A stretch of DNA of 64,000 bases from Puffinus mauretanicus (lineage: Eukaryota > Chordata > Aves > Procellariiformes > Procellariidae), in contig JAJKFH010003680.1 of the NCBI GenBank assembly GCA_023333565.1, forward strand, positions 1,736,001-1,800,000, in the 5' to 3' direction. Shown piece by piece: positions 34,131-46,300 of the stretch. The first letter of the stretch is position 1. The number at the start of each line of letters is the position of its first letter. Made by a program: the position numbers and the translations under genes. Under the pieces are notes generated by a model. That model was not told where the DNA came from. It was given only the letters and a program-made list of their open reading frames with translations, and made no database searches.

Positions 34131-35614
34131 TTTTTACCCAAGTTACCAGGTTTTTTTTCTTGGAATTATTAAAAAATACAATTGCAAGGGTGTGAATTGA
34201 GTGCTGGCCACTGAAATGTTGCTGCTCTTCAGCGTGAACACTTCCCCTGGTAAGGATTTGCTGTCATGCTAATGACTTGAATTTTGAAGTGACAGTCCTG
34301 CAGAGTGGCACCCAGGAGGATGGGGATGCTGCCTCTTCCCTGGATGTTGCCTGGGTGGATGCAGGTGTGCCAGAATCTGTGCTGAAAACAGCTTGTTGCT
34401 GTGCTTTTGGGGAGCATGGATGGGTTGGGAGGACTTGGGCACCTGTTAGGAGTGTAGCTCCTCAGAGCTATGGGATGAGCTCAAACTCATGAGTTTTGAT
34501 TTTTAAAATCCTACTTTGTGTGTGTATTGTAAGTTTTTAAGAGATTCTCAAATGTTTAAAGGCGTTCAAAATGGAGTATACTACAGATTCACATGTGCCT
34601 GGCAGACTCCTCTGGAGACCTTTCTGCAAACTCTTCCCATCTGTCCTGATGGCCATCCCCATACTTGGGTCCTGTGGGTAGCTGACTCCATGAAAATACT
34701 GCTTTTCTTCCTCCTCACTGCCATTAGCCAGCGCCTTTCACCTGGACTTGCTGTCTTATTTGCACTCATCTTCAAATGAGCGCAATCCTTTGTGCTGCTC
34801 TTTGTGTCTTGGGCATTGGTGAGGCCTCTCTTCAGAAAGATTGGTTCTGCTGCCCCTGAAGAGATGTCTCCATCTTCTGGTGTCTCCACTCTTTAAGTTT
34901 TAATTGCTTGCCTTCTGTTTCTGCCTGCTAGAGAGGAGCGACATGATTGAGTTGTTGTGTTATCAAATAGATTTCTGCAGGAAAAGCAGCTTTCAAGGAA
35001 GGTGATGCTTTCTGACAGGGCCTAGGACTTAGATGAATCTGCTGAAAGGTGGCTGGTCCTCTCCACTCACCTTAGTTTCTTCTTTTCCTTTCATGCACTG
35101 GTCTGTGTGACCAGATGTAAAGTGAAACATCCTTCCCTAATAAAACTAAGATGTTTTGGTGTTTTATACATTAACTAGCTCTTAGAATAGTAGAATGCAC
35201 TCCTATTTTCTGTGTAAACACAGGAATACAGTTTCTTTGCCTTATTTGTCCTGGTAGGTATAACCTGCTAGATAGATAGCTTGAGCTGAACCTCAAGGGG
35301 CAAAACATAGCTTAAAAAAATAATGTCGGTGATGTCTAGGTGGCACACAAGAGCCAAACAATAGCTATCAGCAGGCTAAGGTGGTCTGGCAGGTCTGGGA
35401 GACACTGAACTGTGCAGCATTGCTCTCTTCAGGCACTGAAATTTCTTTTTGTGGCAGAGCCTGATCCTCCATTAACTGGGAACACATTGGTAGGACACAA
35501 CTTCCTTGTCAAGGCAACGGTTAGCCACATTTATTCTGGGGAAAATGTCAGTTAACTTTTGTGGTGCTGTCTCTCAGATGCAATCTCTTCTGCTTCCTGG
35601 GTGAAAGAAACAAG

Positions 35615-35720
35615 CAGTGCTGGGCAGTAGCTCAGATGGTTAGAGTATTTCTAAGTGCAGTCTCTCGCCCAGAGGACATGCTGTCCCTCTGACTTGTCTG
35701 CCTCTTGTTCCCCTGTCAAA
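35615..35720 (+). repeat. tRNA-derived SINE-like remnant
   Basis: GGGCAGTAGCTCAGATGGTTAGAGTA has the form of a tRNA D-arm/A-box (TRGCTCAGNNGGTTAGAG). The downstream part does not form a clean B box or cloverleaf, so it is not a working tRNA gene. It is a decayed SINE or tRNA pseudogene of uncertain family. Confidence 0.4.
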
Positions 35721-37061
35721 GTATTTCTAGCTTACAGATCTGTCCCAGTCACTCTTGTTCCAGAGTCCTTCCTTTTGATATTGAAATACTGGTCTTTCTA
35801 GTAGCATTTCCTTTCAGCTGGTGTGATGTCTTTGCTGACCGATGGTACTGACCTTTCAGATCTTTTCTTTTCATTTTTTTCAGGTGGCTCAGAATGAGTC
35901 CTGTGAGAACTTGAAATGCTTATAAGACCCATGTTATCCTTCTGCTTCTGCTTCTTAGAGATGTGTATGTTTATGAGAATTTGACCAGTGGAGTGGCTTA
36001 CCACTGGGTCTTGAGGAGTGCAGCCTGTGGCCAAAGTCACCGAAGTACTAGTCTTACGGGCTTCTGCAGTTAGAGTAGTTTTTTCCACTGGGTATGACTT
36101 GGTTGGGGCAGCAAAATGTGTAGCTTATAACAATGCTGTTTCATTGTCAATTTAGTTGTTCCTGTTTTCTTTTCTTCCTGCCTATGACATGCTTCTATGT
36201 CTGAATATGAAGTATTTCTCCTGTCTTATCTACTCAGCCAAGTCCTGTGAAGCTTCCCATCTGCCAGGTGGGCTTTAGCAGCAGTGAAATACCTGGCCCT
36301 TTGCTAGATATTTCTCTGCTCCACTGGACGGAACCTGGGAGGTTAATTTTGATCCTTGTATTCAGGCTTTGTAAAAGCAAACTGTTTTGAATTGCCTGGG
36401 TGGAAATAAATGAATGCACAACGTGGACCCCCACAGATGCAGGCTGGGCTGTGGCCTGGCCTCTGCAACGCATGCCAAAGCATTGGGATGGATTGAATGA
36501 AACGTTTGATTTCAAGAGGTAGAGATGTTGTAGAGGGAGAGAGCTCTAGGGCTCCTTCCTCCTTTGAGCTCTTTTTGGGTCAATGGTCCTTGTAGACTAA
36601 AATATTTGTCCTCAATATGCAGGACAAGAAAATACATTGGTGGGAATAAAGAGTAATTTTTTTTTTCTTTCAGAAGGAGAAAAGGTACCAGATAGGTACA
36701 GAAGCATTTTCAGTAGGGTCTTGGCTTGGTTTTCTGTGGAAATAACTTGTCCTTCATGTCCAGTTCCCACAGAATGTACATGGGGGTCTACCAGAGTCTG
36801 GCTCAGCTCCTTGCTGCTTTCTGGGAGTCCAGAGATCGCTCCTGAAGCTCTTGGTTCCCTTCTGAGGCAGGGAGGTTGCCTTCCCCTTCATATGCAGTTT
36901 GCAAGGGTGTCTCTTGTTCAGCAATAGTGGGATGGGAAAGGACCTTTGCAAGTTACTTGGGGAAACTGCAACAGGAACCTACGCACTTGCGGATTAAAGG
37001 GGACAGCGTGCAGGACCTTCCTGTCTGGTGCTACTTTGTAGTCTAGGGATGAGAGTGGAGG

Positions 37062-37163
37062 ATCCCCTGATCCTCCATGCATCCCCTGATCCTCCATGCA
37101 CATGTAGACAGGCCTAGGTCTAGATTTCACCAGATGTTCACCAGATTAGCTAGATTTCACCAG
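37062..37163. repeat. Cluster of short duplications
   Basis: ATCCCCTGATCCTCCATGC occurs twice back to back (37062-37080 and 37081-37099). CTAGATTTCACCAG occurs at 37120-37133 and 37150-37163, with a further partial CACCAGAT between. These are two independent small duplications within 100 bp, with no evident function. Confidence 0.85.
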
Positions 37164-39439
37164 GTAGAAAAACTATTCAGTAAAGGCTAGACCAAGTTAT
37201 GGCAGCTATAAAAAGCTTGGGTGATCAGTCAGAGATGAAATCTATTCTTGGTAAGACATAAACCAGTGTGTTTCTTACTGTTTATCTTAGTGTGGTGAAC
37301 ACAGTGATGTGCTCTAAATTAGCTACTGCTGCTCAGGAACCATTTCTTAGTCACTCAGCCACAGGGATTGTATAAAACAGAGTACTGTTGGCAAAGACAG
37401 AGTGTGAAACGGAAAATACTGTGTTCCTCGCTACGAAGCCGCGTTGTGGCCATGCCTTACAGCTTACGTGGATGCCCATTTATATACATGCTTTACTGCA
37501 CAGCCTTTCAAAAGGAAACAAGCAATGGTACAGAGGAGAACCAGGGCATCAAAAGCTGCTCTTTTCCTGAACCTGAGAACGAGAGGTTATGGAGGAAAAT
37601 CAGCAAGAAATGGTTTGAAAAGACACAGAAATGCTTTTCCTGCAGTGGATTGTAGAACTCAATATAGACTATTGTTGAGGTCAGAAGTTTCTAATTTTCA
37701 TCCATGTATGTGTTCACACAAATACATGTCATCAAGCTATGTAAAGATCCCGGTATAACTGCTAGCTGGGGGAGTCTCTGCCCCATATTGGCAGATGCTG
37801 GCAGCATACGATGAGGGATGCATTGCACTGTGTTCGCTTTCTTCGATGATCATCATCTGCTGGCTGCTGTTGGACATGAAGTACTGAGCTAGATGGCCTG
37901 CATCACCATTCTTATGCTGTCTGTGTGGCTGGGTCTTTTCGCAGCTCTCCTCTTCCCCAAAAGGTGCCATCTTTGTAAATGCATGGAAAAAAACCCTCTT
38001 TCTTCCACCCCTTCTCCTTGGGCACTAACGACTCTTTCGCTGTGTGCAATTTGTATTTCAGGAGTGTGACTGGTTCTGGGGGATTACCTACAGCCAGCGT
38101 GGTGTTGGATAGAGGGACCCAGGTGGGAGAGATCAAGGGCTTGTGCTCTCCTCTTCTTCCGGATGAGAGTTTCTTTTGCTAGTCTTTCTCTGCCCTCTTA
38201 AAACAACTGAAACTGGAGAGAAACTGTGAGAGGTTGGCCTTAATATAGGAAGTTTCCGTTAGAAAGAGTTGGGCGATTGCAGTGTGTTATCTAGAGCAAA
38301 CGGGCTGTCTTGACTTCCTTTTCCTCTTGCAAGCTGCAATGTCAGCAAGACCTCCCCTGCTCGGGCAGCTGAGCCCTAAAATTCACAAGCTGAAAAGGGA
38401 CATTGTCGCTTGTCTTGTGCACCAGCACAGTGTGCCCGGGCCTGATGGTGTGTGGGGCTGCACCTTCTTGTTTTTGTTTTCCAGAACTTCTGCTGGCAGT
38501 GCACCTCCTGCTGCTGGGGGCTCCCCTGCCTTCAGCTCCGGGCGTAACTCAAGGCAGCTCCTTGAAAGGTAAAGCTCTCACAGCCCTGGCTTCGTGTTGT
38601 GCACAAAATGGGCAGATGTTTGGGAGTGCTGCTCCTCTAGGCTGGGCTCCTGTCTTTCCCGCTCTAATCTCAGCACAGCATTGAGCACCATGCACACTTT
38701 TGGTATATCTAGGACGTAGCTGAGCTGCCTGACTCACTGCTGAGGCTCGGCAGCCTTCCTACTAGGAAGCCTCCCTGTCACGCCAGCCGGAGGGCTTCAG
38801 ACTCCCAGGGCAAGAATGGACACGTACTTCGGGGCAATTAGGTCTTTCCATTGTAGCAGGAGATCTCTGCCTCAGCCTGTTCAGTGCCATTAAAATGGAC
38901 TCTCCTGTATTGGCCTCCCTGGCCACCTGCTTCATTCATATTCCCTTTCTGGGATATTCAGTTGTTCTGCAGCAGCAGGGAAGTCCAGACGTAGCATTAA
39001 TATTAACATTAAGGTGCAAAGTCCCCTGCTTCCCAGCCATTACTGGTTTCTCTTTGAAGCAAACAAGGACGTAACCTGAAAATAATCGATGGGATTTATG
39101 TGTCACCCATCTTCTCAGGTCCGGTCAAATTGCTTCCTTTTCAAAGGCCGACAGGCCCCGTCTGGGCACTTTTGTAACGGTTTTTCTGGGTGGAACGGGG
39201 TTTGCAGGAGTGCATTTTGATGACATGAAGAGCACCTGCAAAGGAAAATAACACTGGCACACATGCCAGTACAATTGTAGCAGTTCAAATCACAGAACTG
39301 AAATGTTTTGGGAGAGGACCTCTGTAGGTCTTTAATTTGACATTGTATTTGAAGTGGGGCTGTCACTAATGGTAGGTGAGGTCAGCTGTGGCTTTATCTA
39401 GCCAAGTGGTAAGGATGAGACCCTTGGCCTCTCTGGGTT

Positions 39440-39835
39440 CCTGTCCCAGGGGTGCACAGCCCTTCTAGCAAAAACATTTCACCAATGTGCATCCTGACTG
39501 TCCTGCACCCCAGTTTGTGGCTGTTGCCCCTTGTCACACCATTTGCCACTACTGAGAAGAGTTTGCTTCTGTCCTCTTCGCGACTTCCCTTCCAACAGCT
39601 GCAGGTAGTGACCAGGTGGTTCCTCAGCCTCCTGGCTATCCCAACCCGGCTCCCTTTGTAGGACGTGCCCCAGGGCTCAGACCGTGGTGGCAGCTTTCTG
39701 CCAGTCCCTCTCCGGTTCTCCACGTCCCTTTCGAGTTGCACACACTGTTTCAGGTGCAGCATCACCAGTACCAAGCAGAGGGGATATTAACTGTCCTCAC
39801 TCTGTTGGCCACGCTCCTCCTAGCATAGTCTAGTT
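39440..39835 (-). mobile_element. Old CR1 LINE remnant
   Basis: TGCCCCTTGTCACACCATTTG, then ACTGAGAAGAGTTTG and later GTACCAAGCAGAGGGGAT and TGTTGGCCACGCTCC on the plus strand are the reverse complement of a diverged CR1 C-terminal region. No open frame survives. The boundaries are approximate. Confidence 0.65.
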
Positions 39836-42800
39836 TTCCTTATTCGCAAGAGGACGCTGGCAATCTTCGCTGTTGAGAAAGGCCGTAACTTACCTGCATG
39901 ATAAACTGGTGCAGCTTTTCTGTTTGGTTGGGAAATTGGGGTATTTGCTGCAGCTCTGCATACTGCAGTTGGGTGTCTGGCAGGCCTAGATGGGGGGACT
40001 GCAGGACATGCAAACAGCCAGCTCCTTCTGATAGCGGTGCAGGTTGTGTGCCTGCTCTGATGTGTTTTCAACATGCTTTTGTGCACCGACCAGTTGTGAT
40101 TGTCCGGCCCTTCAAGGCTGTCTCAGAAACCTCATGCCTCCTTCTTTGCGGAAACCAGTGCCAGTTCTTAACAGCAAAGAAAAACCAACAACTTTTCCTT
40201 GTTAAACAACCCACAGTGAATAAAGGGAGGCGACAGAAACGCATGTGATTTCTTCTTATAACATGAGTGGCTCACTGGATGTTGTGCCCATGACCTAAGT
40301 GATGCCAGTGCCACAGTACGCGTCTGGGGAAATCCCATGTGAAACCTGAGTAAAGCAATGCCAGAGCTGCTGCCCTGGGACTGCGGCAGCAAGAGGGAGT
40401 GGGTCCCCCATGCATCCATCCACCCTTTCTTCCTGGGCTGAAGGAGCACAAGAACCGAGGGGGGTTTATAATGCTGCAGAGAGGGCAAGGAAACCAGTTG
40501 CCACAGCCTGGAATAGTTTTCTAGCTAATGTTTCCCCATACGGGACTCGCACAGCAAAGCGGTCTAATCCTGATGCTTTGCCCTGCTGCAGCAAGTCTCC
40601 ACCTCCAATGGAAGCATTTGAACAAGCACTCGCCGCTGTGCTCGCTCCCAGTCCCAGTATCTGGAAGGAAATGAGAAGCCCAGAGGACGGGCCTGCCGAA
40701 GGTGCTGGCCCCCCCTCGCCAAGCCCGGACTGCCTCTGCGACGCTGGCCAGGCTGGGGAGCACCCCTGCCCCGGAGCTGCTGCAGGGCAGGGCTACCCCA
40801 GGTCAGGCCTGCGAGGCACAGGGTGACACGGGAGCGTGACAAACCCCTGGCCAGCACCGAGCCCCCACCGCTGTTTCCCCACTGCCGCCTGCTCGAGGAA
40901 GGGCCGCAGGAGTTGATGTCGAGCTCCAGGGCGCAGCCAGGGCACGTCTGAGCCGTGTTGCAAGTGCCAAGAGGGAAGTGAGTCACTCACCTGCCAGCGC
41001 ACCCTCCTTCCCGTCCCAGCCTCTTCCCAGGCAGGAGCACGCTGACGGCTCAGCCCTGCTGGTGGCTCCGCTTGCGGCAGGGACCTGGCGGGCTGGGTCT
41101 GCTGGGCCAGGTGCTCCGTGGCCCTGAGGTAAGAGGCTCCTCTCCCTTCTGCTTGCTCTACCAGGGTGCTGGTCTCCCTCCCCACGCTCCACAGGCTCCT
41201 TTTGTGTCTGGGTGTCTCGGGACACAGCTGGCGTCCCCCCCGGGTCTCTGAGCTGTGGCATCTTAGACAGCTCCAGGGGTTTCAGGAGCTGTCCGTCCCC
41301 ATCCAGGTGAGCTGGGAAAACACACGCTCGCTCCCCGCGCCCAGCAAGCAGAGACGAGGTGCGTCATGTCGGCATAAGTCAGGCTGGTGCTGCCATTGCC
41401 TCTGGGGTCATGGGGATGGGGACTGCCTTCATCTGGGTCCTGTCCCACCCCTGGGTGGCAAGAACGATCCCGGCTTTGCTTGAACGCTGCAAAGCAAGGC
41501 GAGGAGCCCTGCCACGGACCTTCCTCCTGCAAGGAAGAGGAGGCAATGCTCGGAGGCTCTCAAGGAGCCCAGGTCCCTCATCCTGCTAGCGCATGGCCCC
41601 TGCCCTTGCACCTGCCAGGCTGGGGCAGGGGGACAGGGCAGAGGGCAGGAGGTAACTTGCTGCAGTGTGGAGCAGAGTGACCCCGCCGTGGACAGCTCAC
41701 TGAAGGCAGCCTGGGGCTGCAGCATACAAATGCTGACGTGGTGGCCCACGGAGGTCACCCCTCTGCCTGGTGTGGCAGGGCTGGACTTGGGCACCACCTG
41801 CCAAAACCAGCTGGAGTCTGACCTGCTCTCTGTTTCACCCGCTGCTGGTGAGGCAGCCCGGCTCCCAGTAGCGACATTTCCTGCCAGGCTGGGTTATTCC
41901 AGCGGCACCACAGCAAGCGTCAGATGCTGTGCCCCTGCCTTTGCAGCTGTCAAATGGCTACCAGGAAGCGTCGCTGCTCGCTGCCCCAGGAGGGGCTCTT
42001 GGCTGCTGAGGTGGATGTACTTCCCTGCCGAGCAATCCAAGCTCCGGGGCACATTCCTGCAGAGTTGGTAATAAGGTGGGGACATGTTGTGCTGGGCTCT
42101 GAAATGCTCGCAGGGGAAAGCTACAGAGTTTATTTAGTATTTCTTTCCTGCAACAAGCAAAAGGAAATTGTGCAGAGGGTGTGAGATGAGTAGTGGAAAC
42201 TCACAGACAGTAATGCTTAGCGTCAGATCATCAGCCGCTCACACTCGAAAGGAACTTCATGTCCTTTCAAAGACCCACCCTGGCACTTGAGGACACATTC
42301 TGGTGTGGATCACCAGCGGCCGGGATCACACTCACCTGTGTGCTGGTCCTGCACACTGCATGGTCCACACAACTCTAAGCCTGGTGGCAGCGGCTGGTGC
42401 TTTCACAAGCTGGCATTTCCTCTTGTCCTCATTCACTGCTTTTGTCACTGAACAGGGCAGTCGACAGTGCACGCAGAGCCTGTCGGCTAAAATGCTGCTC
42501 CTCTGCACTCCACGGAGAGCTCTTCTCCACTAATACAGTGTGGTTTTGCTCTTGGAAAAAGTTCTCTGGATATTTGCTTATAATACTATATTTTCAAAAC
42601 CAAAAGTTTCTGATATCTGGAAAATTTAGATGTGGTCATCAAAAGCGGGTATGTTATTAATGGGCTCCATCTCAGACGGAAACAACCCCAAGGAAACATG
42701 CCAGAGGCAGACAGTGTGTACAAGGAGGCAGTGTGCACCTTTCACGGCAGCTTGCGCTTGCCACGAGAGTGCTGATACGGTGCCAGAACCAAGGGGACCA

Positions 42801-43074
42801 GCCCGGTGCCTACCAACCAGCTTGTATGAAGTTATCCCCAGAAAAGATCATTTGGAAGAGCTGCTCCAGGATCCAGTGTTCTGATATAACAACCTAAAGT
42901 ACGAGTAGTGCTAGTTAACAGTATCGCATTGGGAATCAGTTCTAGTAAAAGCAGCTTATTTATTTTTTTATTAGATTGCAAGTTTGCTTGATAAAAGTAA
43001 AGACATATTCAAGATTTTTTTTTTTAACTTGGCCTTGCATAGCATTCAGCGTTGTCAGACTTTGCATCCCCTGG

Positions 43075-43350
43075 GCTGGAAGAGTGGTAAATAACACTGA
43101 GGACAGGGCAGTCAAAAACTGCCAGGACCGCTTAATAAGCCAGGCCACTGCAAACAAAATGCATCTTAATACTGGATTCAAAGTTACGCACTTGGAAACA
43201 GGCAGCGGTCCCAGGAGAGCAGGGCAACAGGGTCCCCAGGCTGGATGGGATGCGAGAGGGAGGAGGGCTGGCTGCAGGCGCTGTATGGGGGTAATGGGAC
43301 CTGTCAACGCAAAACAGACACGAGGCAGTTCCGGAGGGAGGGGGGGACTG
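43075..43350 (+). mobile_element. Possible ancient LINE reverse-transcriptase remnant
   Basis: The frame reads GRVVNNTEDRAVKNCQDRLI, then ATANKMHLNTGFKVTHLETG. This resembles the segment after the catalytic DD in CR1/L2 enzymes, where a charged helix is followed by W..N.M.FN..KC.VLH.G. The expected cysteine and several residues are gone. Similarity is by eye only. Confidence 0.4.
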
Positions 43351-46300
43351 GTCTAACCTTTCTCTATTGCCTTGGTACTGGGAGCGCTGAACCTGGGTCC
43401 CCTTCTACTTTTCATGCTTTAAATGCAACAGCTGAAAATTGAGATTATGAGGAAGGGAACTCCCCAACTAATTGAGGTGGACAAGTGCAAGTCCGGCAAG
43501 AGGCCAGTCTACATGACCAAACAGTTGTTCAGAATGTTGCCCACATTTCTGTGAATCTCAATAGCTTGAGGCCTGACCTGAGCATTTGAAGCAAAGCGAC
43601 AAATGAAAAATGAGTAAATCTGGAGAGCGGTGAGGAGGCACTGGCTGGCACGGGCGTGGTCAGGTCCCAGCTCGGGGCAGTTAGAGATGTCCTGACACCA
43701 GTGTGAGTGCTTAAATCAGAAAACAAAGCTTGTGTCACTGCTAGAGCTTCCACCCATCAGGTCTCTTTGTATCTTTTACCACTGAACTTGCTATGTTTTT
43801 GTTGTTTGGTTCTCTGGGTTTTACAAAAGATCTTTTTTGCTGAACTTTGGTGACGTGTGTGCCCCATCAGTGGCAGAGCAGAGGAAGGATGAAGATTTCT
43901 GACAAGAGCTCCTCCCCAGCCCAAAACCTCCTGGGCTTTAATTTCCTCTAAGAACTTGGCTGCAGCAGGACAGCAAGCTTTGTTTGGCCGTTGCTATAGC
44001 CTTTGCAAGTGCTCCCCTTCCCTCTGTGACCAGACATCCTCACTGGCTGCTCTTCCCAAAGGCATGGACTGGCTGCCAGCCAACCTCATGAGCATGCTTT
44101 TATTTTGTTTTTAAATTAAGCTCCCAGAAGCAGTCTGGCAGGCATAACTGGGGCTCTGTCCGGTCCATGAAGGGTCAGGTTCCTCGGTCCATCTTTACAG
44201 CAGCTGATGGGGAAGGGGGAAGGAGATTGCTGCAGCCTCCATCCCAGCACAGATCTGTAGCATCACTGCAGGAGCCTCATCTCACCCTTCGGGTCACCCT
44301 GACGCAGCCTGATAGAGAGAGAGCCTGGCTGTTCCCTGGTGCCCTGCTCCACACAGCCAGCCACCCGATGCAGCCCACCCTGCTGAGGCAGGACAGGATA
44401 GAGCAGGGTCTCCCACCCCGCGCAGTGCTGTCGCTGCGGGGCTCCCTCACGCTGGGGGAGTTTGAGTCCTGCTCAGCTCAGGTGGCTTCCGAGTCCCTTG
44501 GACGCCCCATGCTGTTGCTGTGCAGCAGCTCAGGGAGTGTCCAGCTGTGGTGCCAGTTGTGGTCTCCATGCACCTCTGGGTGTTTTGAAGCTTCCCCCGA
44601 GCAGGGCCTGGAGCAGCAGGTTTGCACAGCAGGTTGCTGAGCACTTGCACAATACCCTGCCAGGCCGGAGCTTGGCTGCGGCTCTTGGTGGCCGCCAGGC
44701 ACCCAGGGGCACAGCCTGCCTCTGCTCACCCCGGGGCACCACGCTGAAGCGCACGCCAAGTTCTTTCCTCTATAATGGACCTGGGAAAGGCCATCTGCAC
44801 CCTCTGGAGAAGAGCCAGGGAAGAGCTGACCCAGGCAAAGAAGCCCAGATCAGTGCTGGGGCTTTGCCTGCCCCTGGCTGGGGATATCCAGCCACCAGCA
44901 TGGACAGAGGGTCGGTTCTGGCACCACGCTGGCTGCGCAGCCCATCACCTTGAGATGCCTGAGGCCAGGCAAGCCAAAAGTCAGTGTCTTGGCAAAGCAG
45001 CGTTGCTGCTGTCCACCTTGTCCCCTCTGTCAGTCTCTCCAGCTAATAAGGAGGTTGCTGTGTCCCAGCTCGGAGCCAGGGCTCACCAGCCCAACAGCAA
45101 AAGCATGACTTGAAGGTGTCCCAGCTCCTGGCTCTCGCAGAAGTTTGGCTGGTGCCCTCAACTGGTGTGGCCCAGGGGACACAACGCTTAGCTTGTCCCT
45201 GGTGGCTCTCCCAAGACATGACACCACACCATGGGGGTCTCTGGTGCTCCTCACAGCATGGACATGGCCAGAGCCTACCACAGGCTTTTTGCTGTAGATG
45301 GCATTTCATGAGAAGAGCCAGGAGAGACAGCTTTCTCAGGGGAGCACCAACGTGGACTGGCCTCTTCTGCTTCCACTTGGGCCTATGTTGTTCCTCAGCA
45401 GCCTTGTTGCAGGCTCAGGCACCTCTTTGTGCTGGTGATGGACTTTGTGGCTCTGTTCCTATGTATTTCACACTAAACCCAGGCACCAGACTCAGTGTTT
45501 CAGTTCTTGTAGGTGTCTGCAGGTGTGAGGTTTGTGCAGGACATGGTGTAGACGCTCCAAGCTCACATCTGCACTGTGCAGGTATAAGAGCAGTGTCTAC
45601 ATGAAAGGCAGGTTAACCATCAGCATGGGAGCTACAACTTGGGATTTACAGCTTAGTTGGGACCAATGTGTGAAGCTTTGCTTGTTACTGGTGTCTCCCC
45701 AAGCACCCTACAATTTGCATTATGTGATCAGTGGTTTTCAGGCTGCCACAAATAATGCCACAAAGAGGGGACAAGGTGGATGGTAGCAATGCTGCTCTGC
45801 CAAGACACTGACTTTTGGTTTGCCTGGCCTCAGGCATCTTGAGGTGGTCATGATGTGAAGGTGGATGGGCCAGGAGAAGACCTGCCGTGCTGTGGTGTCT
45901 CTGCTGAAGGTCCCTGAGATAAAAGGAGACTTGGGATGGCTGGATTCCTGGGTCTGTTTAGCCCCAACACAAGTGTGAAGGAGACTCTGTCTGTCCATGG
46001 GATATATGAATTTCCTGGCACTTTCTTTCCTCAAAGTTATTAAGTGAAAGCTCTTCTGGCTTCTGCCATTCATCTACTTGGAAGAAGGATGCTCAAATGC
46101 TGTCTAATCCCAGATCTAACCAGGGAGACAAAGTGGATTCCTATTCTGCCTTTAGAGGAAAATCCCAACTTTGCCCTCTTTCAGGATCATCAGAAGCAGA
46201 GATGCTTTGAAGAAACATCTTTAAGGACTTTCCAGATCTTTGCTGTGGTTAATTGCCTTTCCTCTACAGCTTGTTTTATTTCTCATTTCCTTTGAGCTGA

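Noticed and set aside
44167..45604. Several 110-165 codon frames in GC-rich intergenic DNA
   Set aside because: They overlap in different frames and strands and share no recognisable domain or exon borders.
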